8,174 nt of DNA from a bacterium (GTDB taxonomy: Bacteria > Vulcanimicrobiota > Xenobia > Xenobiales > Xenobiaceae), in assembly GCA_017444165.1 (NCBI GenBank), contig JAFSXH010000076.1, positions 1-8,174 of the forward strand. The letters are read 5' to 3'. The notes under the pieces are model-generated. The model was given only the letters and a program-made list of their open reading frames with translations. It did not search any database and was not told the origin of the DNA. Below are positions 1 to 5,330 of the stretch, one piece after another. The position numbers and the translations under genes were made by a program. Each line of letters opens with the position of its first letter. Position 1 is the first letter of the stretch.

Positions 1-2
1 CG

Positions 3-428
3 GCCGCTATGGGACTTATGCTCTTAACTCGACTCGTTCCCAAATATGCTTGGCTCTCTCGTTGGCCTCTAGCCTTCATGGTAGGAATCTTTGCAGGATA
101 CAACATTGTCTACACAATGCAAGCTCAAGTTTTACGCCAAATTGAAGCTACTGTTCTGCCGCTGTGGGGCAACGATACTTGGCAGGCTACCTGTATAAAC
201 TGGATTATCGTTGTGGGAGTCGTTACTGGTTTGATGTACTTCTACTTTTCCAAAGAGCACAAAAATACATTATGGGGCAAGACAGCCAAGATCGGTATCT
301 ATGTCTTAATGATCTCCTTTGGAGCGGCCTTTGGTTACACGGTTATGGCGCGAGTCTCGCTCCTCGTTGGGCGAGTTTTGTGGTTCCAAGATGTCTGGAG
401 AGAGACCGCGCACTTTTTTGCATTGTAG
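3..428 (+). CDS. C-terminal part of an integral membrane protein of unknown function (5' partial)
   Basis: The reading frame is open to the left edge (codons from base 3), so the gene starts outside the window; the ATG at 9 is probably an internal Met. Counting from that Met, there are at least three hydrophobic stretches, about residues 20-37, 63-80 and 95-126, separated by short polar loops. The last carries a small-residue-rich segment, FGAAFGYTVMARVSLLVGRV, followed by a Trp-containing amphipathic tail ending HFFAL. I do not recognise a characterised family; it resembles the tail of a widespread uncharacterised multi-pass inner-membrane protein, so no function is assigned. The stop (TAG, 426-428) lies 5 bp from the stop of the convergent phosphorylase gene, with no hairpin terminator between them, so transcripts from the two sides probably overlap. 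Confidence 0.75.
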   Translation, partial: AAMGLMLLTRLVPKYAWLSRWPLAFMVGIFAGYNIVYTMQAQVLRQIEATVLPLWGNDTWQATCINWIIVVGVVTGLMYFYFSKEHKNTLWGKTAKIGIYVLMISFGAAFGYTVMARVSLLVGRVLWFQDVWRETAHFFAL

Positions 429-433
429 ATTAT

Positions 434-1243
434 TTAGAACCTGTTCTCATCAACAACATGCAAACAACCACAATCTTCCTCAACATTTATCTTTTCGATC
501 ATCTTGTAAATTAAATTTTTAACTTTGTGGTTGTTCTCTTGAAAAATTTTGATAACGTCAGAGGCCACAACTGCTCCAGCCAATCCATCTATGCCAGCAT
601 CATAATCGGTAATTAAGGAAATGTTGACATAACACATCTCCAATTCTCTAGCTAAATAGCACTCTGGGTATCCCGTCATATTGACTACAGTCCAACCCAT
701 CTGACGGAACCATTGGCTCTCCGCCTTAGTTGAAAAACGCGGTCCCTCGATGACGACCATCGTTCCTTGAGGATGAACTTCGATATTCAAATCCTGAGCA
801 CACTGATAAGCCAAACTTCTTAACTTTGGGCAGTAAGGCTCTGCCGCTGAGAGATGAGTGACGTAAGGCCCCTGAAAAAAAGTATCCTGACGATGTTTAG
901 TCCGATCTACAAATTGGTCGCAAATAACAAAACTGCCAGGTTTCACCTCTGCCTGTAAGCTACCAGCCGCACAGGGACCGATAATCTTTTTGACACCCAA
1001 AGCCTTCATGGCCCAAAGATTGGCCCGATAAGGAATGTTAGTCGGAGAGAATTGATGTTCTTTGCCGTGACGAGGTAAAAAAGCTACACGTTTACCAAAA
1101 ATCTCCACTAAAGAGATCTTGTCACTAGGCGCACCGTAGGGGGTCTCTATGTTCACACTTTCTACATTGCTCCCAAAATCATAGAAACCTGAACCACCAA
1201 AGACACCAATATCAGCTCTGTAATCACAAGTAGCAAATCCCAT
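434..1243 (-). CDS. mtnP: S-methyl-5'-thioadenosine phosphorylase (PNP/MTAP family)
   Basis: Predicted to catalyse phosphorolysis of methylthioadenosine to adenine and 5-methylthioribose-1-phosphate in the cytosol, part of methionine and purine salvage. The 269-residue product has the usual family length. Family motifs in order: GGSG near residues 16-19, RHGKEH 58-63, the SPTNIPYRANLWAMK block 66-80, CAAGSL 91-96, EGPRFSTKAES 166-176, NMTGYPE 188-194 and TDYDAG 212-217, whose two Asp residues match the purine-contacting pair of MTAPs. NMT rather than the SMS-type sequence of nucleoside phosphorylases favours MTAP, but 6-methylthioinosine or other purine nucleoside specificity cannot be excluded. 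I chose the ATG at 1243 because GGAGG (1249-1253) lies 5 nt upstream. The frame is open to 1279, but the extra 12 codons run through the SD and a terminator hairpin. The last residues (EEDCGC) hold two close cysteines of unknown role. The gene lies downstream of the tRNA cluster on the same strand. Confidence 0.93.
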   Translation of the reverse strand: MGFATCDYRADIGVFGGSGFYDFGSNVESVNIETPYGAPSDKISLVEIFGKRVAFLPRHGKEHQFSPTNIPYRANLWAMKALGVKKIIGPCAAGSLQAEVKPGSFVICDQFVDRTKHRQDTFFQGPYVTHLSAAEPYCPKLRSLAYQCAQDLNIEVHPQGTMVVIEGPRFSTKAESQWFRQMGWTVVNMTGYPECYLARELEMCYVNISLITDYDAGIDGLAGAVVASDVIKIFQENNHKVKNLIYKMIEKINVEEDCGCLHVVDENRF

Positions 1244-1248
1244 AATAA

Positions 1249-1253
1249 CCTCC
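1249..1253 (-). promoter_or_regulatory. Shine-Dalgarno site of the phosphorylase gene
   Basis: GGAGG on the minus strand, 5 nt before the ATG at 1243, decides the start. It directly abuts the T-run of the terminator-like hairpin at 1254-1287, so hairpin and ribosome site are physically linked on the transcript. Confidence 0.85.
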
Positions 1254-1287
1254 AAAAAAAATAAACCCGCCTTCATCAAGCGGATTT
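1254..1287 (-). terminator. Intrinsic terminator (or attenuator) between tRNA-Val and mtnP
   Basis: On the minus strand the arms AAATCCGC (1287-1280) and GCGGGTTT (1270-1263) form an 8 bp stem with one G-U pair and a 9 nt loop. They are followed by A and eight Ts (1261-1254). It starts 8 nt after the 3' CCA of tRNA-Val and fits the end of the tRNA unit. The next bases are the mtnP SD, so mtnP must be reached by readthrough or from a promoter I could not identify. Confidence 0.75.
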
Positions 1288-1295
1288 ACTGAACT

Positions 1296-1372
1296 TGGTG
1301 GACGAGAACAGACTCGAACTGCCGACCCCCTGCTTGTAAGGCAGGTGCTCTAACCAACTGAGCTACTCGTCC
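1296..1372 (-). tRNA. tRNA-Val (anticodon TAC)
   Basis: A 77 nt cloverleaf with encoded CCA. Acceptor GGACGAG pairs with CTCGTCC, discriminator A. The D-arm reads AGCTCAGTTGGTTAGAGC. The anticodon stem CCTGC/GCAGG holds loop CTTACAA, placing TAC at 1336-1338 (minus strand), which reads GUA and related valine codons. The T-arm is GGCAG-TTCGAGT-CTGTT. It is the last of three tRNAs in the cluster, and a T-run abuts its 5' end. Confidence 0.96.
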
Positions 1373-1402
1373 AAAAAAAGAGAAGCCACTCGCGACCTCT
1401 CT
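1373..1402 (-). terminator. Terminator-like hairpin between tRNA-Glu and tRNA-Val
   Basis: On the minus strand AGAGAGG (1402-1396) pairs with CTTCTCT (1385-1379), a 7 bp stem with one G-U pair and a 10 nt loop, followed by Ts to 1373. The T-run ends exactly at the first base of tRNA-Val. The form is that of a weak intrinsic terminator; it could instead be a processing signal or chance pairing in a purine-rich spacer. Confidence 0.4.
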
Positions 1403-1418
1403 CCCTATTGTCTAGAGT

Positions 1419-1495
1419 TGGTAGCCCGGACGGGAATTGAACCCGTGATCTCCGGCTTGAAAGGCCAGCGTCCTATACCGCTAGACCACCGGGCC
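1419..1495 (-). tRNA. tRNA-Glu (anticodon TTC)
   Basis: A 77 nt cloverleaf with encoded CCA. Acceptor GGCCCGG pairs with CCGGGCT (the first pair is G-U), discriminator A. The D-arm contains GTCTAGCGGTATAGGAC. The anticodon stem CTGGC/GCCGG encloses CTTTCAA, giving TTC at 1459-1461. The T-arm is ACGGG-TTCAATT-CCCGT. It is the middle gene of the cluster. Confidence 0.96.
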
Positions 1496-1521
1496 ATGTA
1501 CCACACCCTCACCAGATCAAT

Positions 1522-1597
1522 TGGTGGGCCCACCTGGATTCGAACCAGGGACCAATTAGTTATGAGCCAACTGCTCTAACCACTGAGCTATGGGCCC
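1522..1597 (-). tRNA. tRNA with anticodon CAT, probably tRNA-Ile2 (lysidine type), else elongator tRNA-Met
   Basis: A 76 nt cloverleaf with encoded CCA. Acceptor GGGCCCA pairs with TGGGCCC, discriminator A. The D-arm is AGCTCAGTGGTTAGAGC, the anticodon loop CTCATAA (CAT at 1562-1564) and the T-arm CCTGG-TTCGAAT-CCAGG. It lacks the C1-A72 mismatch and the three G-C pairs of the initiator anticodon stem, so it is not initiator tRNA. C4-G69 and C5-G68 and the overall resemblance to E. coli tRNA-Ile2 favour a TilS-modified AUA-reading tRNA-Ile. It is the first gene after the promoter at 1611-1639. Confidence 0.9.
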
Positions 1598-1610
1598 TTC
1601 TGGCTACGCA

Positions 1611-1639
1611 AGTATAGCAGATCAACTTTTATAAAGCAA
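1611..1639 (-). promoter_or_regulatory. Sigma70-type promoter of the tRNA cluster
   Basis: On the minus strand TTGCTT (1639-1634) and TATACT (1616-1611) are separated by exactly 17 nt. Transcription would begin about 7 nt later, near 1604, only a few bases before tRNA-Ile2/Met at 1597. Position, spacing and the near-consensus -10 box make this a convincing tRNA promoter. Confidence 0.8.
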
Positions 1640-1649
1640 TAGGTTAATG

Positions 1650-1680
1650 AAAAAAGCCACACCCCCAGAGAGTGTGGCTT
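1650..1680 (-). terminator. Intrinsic terminator of the GH13 gene
   Basis: A perfect 9 bp stem: AAGCCACAC (1654-1662) with GTGTGGCTT (1672-1680) and a 9 nt loop. Read on the minus strand it is followed by a run of six Ts (1655-1650, partly in the stem). It lies 18 nt after the GH13 stop codon and just upstream of the tRNA promoter, so it insulates the two units. Confidence 0.88.
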
Positions 1681-1697
1681 CATCTAGAAAAGACTAT

Positions 1698-4600
1698 TTA
1701 CTGCTTTTTCAAAACTATAGTAGAACCAGCGGGCAAGAAGATACCGCCATTGGAGCTGAGTACACCGCCGCCATTACCAGTACCAGTACCACCATAGCAA
1801 CGAGCATTGCTATTGAAGACCTCTTTCCACTGTCCAGGAGGAAGCTCCATTCTGTAACCAGATCTGTCAGTATTAGCGAAGTTAGAAACTACTACAAACT
1901 CGTCCTTGCCGCCATCATCACGCTTCCAAGCCAATACCCTGTCATCGTTATGGGTGTACACGCGAGTGGTATTGCCAGTAGCACTGAAAGCGGGCGAAGT
2001 GCGTCTCAAAGCAATGAGATCGCGAGTTACCGCAAACTGTCCAGCCTGGTTGGCCAGATCCTCTGCCTCAGCCTTCTGCTCGGGATTCATCTCGCAATAC
2101 TTATCGAAGAGTTTCTGATCTTCTGGTGACATGCGCGAACGTTCAATCTCTCTTTGAGATACATCCATAGCCGCAAACTTAGCAAAGTCATCTAACTTAT
2201 CAGGAGTTACAGGGAATTGCATCCAGCTCATATCTGTACCCCAAGTAGAAGTCAGACCGTGCTTAAAGTCGTTATTAGCTAAGTACTCCTCACCCTGGAA
2301 GAGCATTGGTACGCCAGGACCAGTCAAAGTTATAGCGGAAGCGGTACGAGCAATAGCGCGAGGGAAAGGCTGTTTAACGGCTTCATCATCCTTAGAAGCG
2401 GCCGCTCCACGATGGATCCAGTTACCAGTATTGCCTACCTCATCGTGACTGTGAGCGTATGTAACAGCTCTGCTCCAATCGGTTACACCTACGTGGCCCG
2501 TAATGGCTTCCATTAAGCGATCTGCACTGCCGATACCCTGAGACATCTCCAAAAGGTCATCGTGGAATCTGTCGTTCCACACGGCACTGAAGCCCATGCC
2601 CTTCTTCTCCCAGCTATCGTTGCCATAACCCTGCCACTCAGATTTATCCTGATCGGCGGCTACTAACCAACTGTAGCTGAAGTCCTCGGCTACGGTGTAA
2701 ACATCGGGTTTGACTAAGCGCAAAGTGCGGTTGATCTGGCGCAGAGTCTCCATACCCTCGATCTGCTCTTCCTTGTTGCCAGTGGTATGCAGAACCTGAG
2801 TGAAGTCAAAGCGGATACCGTCGAAACCGAACTCCTGAACCTGCTGAACAGCATTATCAGAGTAGAAATCTTTGACACTTTGATTGCCAAAGTTAGGTTT
2901 AGCACCCCAAGGAGTGTAGGATTCACCCCTCTGATACCAGTTGAAGAAGGAATCCTTATCACCATCAATGCGTCCTAAAGGATTGTCGGCATCGGGACGA
3001 CCAGAAGTGTGGTTATAAACCACATCGGCCATAACGTTGAAACCGCGCTTGTGACTCTCATCTACAAAGAGTTTCAAAGCGTCAGTACCAGAGATCCAAA
3101 CCTTCTCGGCTCCAGGCTGCTCATCATCAGTTATGAGCTTGCGATCTATAGCTGCTTGGCGATCCATCTCAAAGCCATAAGTATCAGCACCAGCATAGTA
3201 GAAATCTGGCGTATACCCCCAATCGCGCTTGCCGCCGAACTCGTTAGTAGGCATAAGTTCAATCGTATCGACACCTAAACTAGCGAAATAATCAAGATTA
3301 GCGATCATATCTTCGAAGGTAGTCGGTACAGCGTTGTCCTTAGAACTCATGAACGAACCGACGTGAGCCTCGTAAATTACAAAGTTCTTAGAATCGGTCT
3401 GCCTTCTAGGTACATTGTCATACTGGAACTCGAAGCTAGACTCACGAATCATAGACTTACGGGCTGAGCCAGGTCTAGCTTGAATAATATTCGTGTAGGG
3501 ATCGTTGAAAGGTGTAGCCATGCGCTCAGCGTCACTGAGTTTACCGTCACCATCCAAATCACCGACCAACTTGCCATCTTCCACGACCTGGAACTCATAC
3601 TGCATACCCGTCAATTCCTGGAAGTTGTTTACCGCTGTAACCCAAGCCACACCAGCACCAGGACTCTCCACGCGGGTCATATCGATAGAACCATCTTCAT
3701 TCACTCCATTGATCCAGGAGTACTTATCGATAGGTTCAGTCTGATCCAACTTCCAACTGCGCAAAACGTCTACATCGTGCTTATCGGCGGGAGAAGCCTG
3801 ATCGTAAGGAATGCGCTTAGGTTCACCCAGGCGGGCTAAAAGCTGCTCTTTGTTGAGCTGATTGCCGTTTTCATCTCTAAGTACTAAACGGACACTGTCA
3901 GCATTAGGATGAGAGTCTACAGTGAAGCGTCCCCACTGTGGGTTGTCAGCGTAGTTAGGACCACCCTTGCCGCTGTCATCGTACCAACCAGTTTCAAAGC
4001 CCATTACTGGATCTACGAATATGCGCTCAACACCTCTCTGTTCACCCTGGAGATAACGAGCGTGAGGATCGGAATAGCGAACCTCGCCACCCCATTTTGT
4101 CTTTAAAACTTGCCCCTTGCTATCCAAAGCGGCGTATTGATAAGTCTTGCCCTTTAACTTATCCCAACCGCCATCTTGGGTGACGCTCCAAACACCATTC
4201 TGCTCATTCTTATTCATAGGAATGAGCTCCTCAACCTCACCAGTCTGAGGATTAGTGACCTCTACGTAAAGTCTATAATCAGAGAGATCTCCTTTAGCTA
4301 ACTCTGGAGACCAAGTCTGGAAACGCACACCATTTTCACCATCTTTGTGAACACCGAAGAGGTGAGTCTGAATAGGTGCGTAAGTCTGCACATCGGGATC
4401 GTCAAGATTGAAGGTAGGATTGTCATCGGTCATAACCAACCACTGATTGGTGCGAGTTACTCCGTCTTTACCTTTGACATCACCGACAACACCCCAGCTG
4501 AACTGCTCTTTTTGGCCAGCCTTCAACTCTACAGTAGCGGTATAGATACCATCGCCAGCCTTTTCATCGCCATTCTTGCCATCATCATGCATAGAGGTGA

Positions 4601-4910
4601 TCTTGTCGCCATTCCAATGAGGATCGAAAGCACCAGTCTCGGTATTAAAAGATCCTTTTAAACCGACATTTTGAAATTCTGGACAACCGCGACTGTCAAA
4701 TTGGAAAGTGATCTGCTTTTTACCATCACTAGTAACCGTAACTTTAGCAGGGTTGCCATTTTCCTGTTCCTTAGCACTGCTAACATCAAAACTGTCAACA
4801 GGAAGAGCTTGAGCCTGAACCTGCTCGCTTTTACCCTGAGCTTTAACGCCGCTAGCAGAAGTAGTTCCCACAGAACGAAGCAGATCTGAATGATCAAATT
4901 TTATTTCCAT
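1698..4910 (-). CDS. Large multidomain GH13 alpha-amylase / 1,4-alpha-glucan branching-type enzyme
   Basis: A GH13 (alpha/beta)8 enzyme acting on alpha-glucans by the retaining mechanism. In numbering from this ATG (1070 residues) the four GH13 regions are DVVYNH (629-634), GFDGIRFDFT (695-704, nucleophile D702), VAEDF (740-744, acid/base E742) and SHDE (821-824, D823); all catalytic residues are present. YEAHVGSF before the barrel and a C-terminal domain with EVFNSNARCYGG resemble glucan branching enzymes, but hydrolase or other transglycosylase activity is possible. N-terminal to the barrel lie an Ala/Gln/Ser-rich linker, a beta-sandwich region containing DDGKNGDEKAGDGIYT (about 109-125), a CBM48-like region (about 180-300), and a third part (about 320-495) holding an EF-hand loop, D-x-D-x-DG-KLSDAE (451-462). 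It is much longer than a usual GlgB (about 630-750 residues). The start at 4910 is preferred for its AGGTGAGG SD. The frame is open to ATG 5078, which would add 56 residues starting with a signal-peptide-like stretch but has no SD. Location is therefore uncertain. Confidence 0.9.
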   Translation of the reverse strand: MEIKFDHSDLLRSVGTTSASGVKAQGKSEQVQAQALPVDSFDVSSAKEQENGNPAKVTVTSDGKKQITFQFDSRGCPEFQNVGLKGSFNTETGAFDPHWNGDKITSMHDDGKNGDEKAGDGIYTATVELKAGQKEQFSWGVVGDVKGKDGVTRTNQWLVMTDDNPTFNLDDPDVQTYAPIQTHLFGVHKDGENGVRFQTWSPELAKGDLSDYRLYVEVTNPQTGEVEELIPMNKNEQNGVWSVTQDGGWDKLKGKTYQYAALDSKGQVLKTKWGGEVRYSDPHARYLQGEQRGVERIFVDPVMGFETGWYDDSGKGGPNYADNPQWGRFTVDSHPNADSVRLVLRDENGNQLNKEQLLARLGEPKRIPYDQASPADKHDVDVLRSWKLDQTEPIDKYSWINGVNEDGSIDMTRVESPGAGVAWVTAVNNFQELTGMQYEFQVVEDGKLVGDLDGDGKLSDAERMATPFNDPYTNIIQARPGSARKSMIRESSFEFQYDNVPRRQTDSKNFVIYEAHVGSFMSSKDNAVPTTFEDMIANLDYFASLGVDTIELMPTNEFGGKRDWGYTPDFYYAGADTYGFEMDRQAAIDRKLITDDEQPGAEKVWISGTDALKLFVDESHKRGFNVMADVVYNHTSGRPDADNPLGRIDGDKDSFFNWYQRGESYTPWGAKPNFGNQSVKDFYSDNAVQQVQEFGFDGIRFDFTQVLHTTGNKEEQIEGMETLRQINRTLRLVKPDVYTVAEDFSYSWLVAADQDKSEWQGYGNDSWEKKGMGFSAVWNDRFHDDLLEMSQGIGSADRLMEAITGHVGVTDWSRAVTYAHSHDEVGNTGNWIHRGAAASKDDEAVKQPFPRAIARTASAITLTGPGVPMLFQGEEYLANNDFKHGLTSTWGTDMSWMQFPVTPDKLDDFAKFAAMDVSQREIERSRMSPEDQKLFDKYCEMNPEQKAEAEDLANQAGQFAVTRDLIALRRTSPAFSATGNTTRVYTHNDDRVLAWKRDDGGKDEFVVVSNFANTDRSGYRMELPPGQWKEVFNSNARCYGGTGTGNGGGVLSSNGGIFLPAGSTIVLKKQ

Positions 4911-4915
4911 TGATT

Positions 4916-4923
4916 CCTCACCT
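4916..4923 (-). promoter_or_regulatory. Shine-Dalgarno site supporting the internal start of the GH13 gene
   Basis: AGGTGAGG on the minus strand ends 5 nt before the ATG at 4910. No comparable purine-rich site precedes the upstream in-frame ATG at 5078 (upstream bases read agtcttacgct). This favours initiation at 4910. Confidence 0.65.
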
Positions 4924-5109
4924 TTACTCTCGAATTCTCTAAATACCCTACTAGAGAAACGCAAACCACTTCGGTTGTTATCTCCCGCGTCAGCAACACC
5001 CTGCTTTGCCGCAACTCTAAGTCCCCCACCTACGACCAAACAGAACGCCAACCCCAAAAAGAAGCCACCGTTTCGCATAGCGTAAGACTACATGTTTTTA
5101 TTTTGATAT

Positions 5110-5138
5110 TCAATAGAAAAATATTGCGAATTTGCGAA
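5110..5138 (-). promoter_or_regulatory. Candidate promoter of the GH13 gene
   Basis: On the minus strand TTCGCA (5138-5133) and TATTGA (5115-5110) are 17 nt apart. The -35 is poor and overlaps one unit of the tandem repeat at 5134-5155, as in activator-dependent promoters. Transcription would start near 5103, giving a leader of about 25 nt to ATG 5078 or about 190 nt to ATG 4910. Another minus-strand pair, TTGTTT with TATTAA 16 nt apart, lies further upstream between about 5160 and 5195, so the exact promoter is uncertain. Confidence 0.4.
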
Positions 5139-5155
5139 CATTTAGTGAACATCTA
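5124..5155 (-). promoter_or_regulatory. Tandem direct repeats, candidate operator (PhoB/OmpR-type box)
   Basis: On the + strand GCGAACATTTA (5134-5144) is followed directly by GTGAACATCTA (5145-5155), 9 of 11 bases identical. On the minus strand this reads GTTCACT-4 nt-GTTCGCA, the 7+4 layout of PHO boxes, and resembles the GTTCACC units of Streptomyces PhoP. A further TTGCGAA copy (5124-5130) repeats the 5132-5138 unit at an 8 bp step. The position at the presumed -35 of the GH13 promoter suggests activation by a winged-helix response regulator. This is an inference from pattern only. Confidence 0.4.
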
Positions 5156-5239
5156 TAACTATTAATAATGCTCAATTCGTAACAAACAATTGCTGTAAAA
5201 AGAAATAGTTAATTCTCTCTGCCAGACTAATTTTGTAAG

Positions 5240-5268
5240 TTGTATTGACCGCACTTCTCATGTATAAT
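5240..5268 (+). promoter_or_regulatory. Sigma70-type promoter of the pilus-associated gene
   Basis: TTGTAT (5240-5245) and a perfect TATAAT (5263-5268) are separated by 17 nt. Transcription would begin near 5275, giving a leader of about 55 nt to the ATG at 5331. The leader contains two small inverted repeats: CTTGT-CGC-ACAAG (5281-5293) and AATAT/ATATT (5294-5307). Confidence 0.75.
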
Positions 5269-5316
5269 GTGGAAGAGATACTTGTCGCACAAGAATATTG
5301 AAATATTAGCCATTTG

Positions 5317-5325
5317 AAAGGAGGT
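5317..5325 (+). promoter_or_regulatory. Near-perfect Shine-Dalgarno site
   Basis: AAAGGAGGT is fully complementary to the anti-SD end of bacterial 16S rRNA and lies 5 nt before the ATG at 5331. With the consensus -10 box it suggests efficient expression of the downstream gene. Confidence 0.85.
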
Positions 5326-5330
5326 AAGGT

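Noticed and set aside
164..514. Open + strand frame overlapping the membrane protein and the phosphorylase 3' end
   Set aside because: Its translation is not membrane-like or recognisable, while the overlapping frame 3-428 encodes clear transmembrane helices and the opposite strand is mtnP.
1244..1279. N-terminal extension of mtnP to an upstream ATG (12 extra residues)
   Set aside because: The extra codons translate the terminator stem, its T-run and the SD itself; the ATG at 1243 has ideal SD spacing and yields the family-typical N-terminus.
1736..1800. Short ACCAGT repeats near the GH13 3' end
   Set aside because: They simply encode the Gly/Thr-rich stretch GGTGTGNGGG of the C-terminal domain; not an independent repeat element.
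1647..2129. Open + strand frame of 160 codons opposite the GH13 gene's 3' end
   Set aside because: It starts inside the GH13 terminator hairpin, has low-complexity Ser/Thr-rich sequence and no SD, and lies antisense to well-conserved GH13 coding sequence. The other shorter open frames opposite or inside the GH13 gene (2714-4897) are rejected for the same reason.
5245..5268. TTGACC (5245-5250) as the -35 for the TATAAT at 5263
   Set aside because: The spacing is only 12 nt; TTGTAT at 5240 gives a 17 nt spacer.
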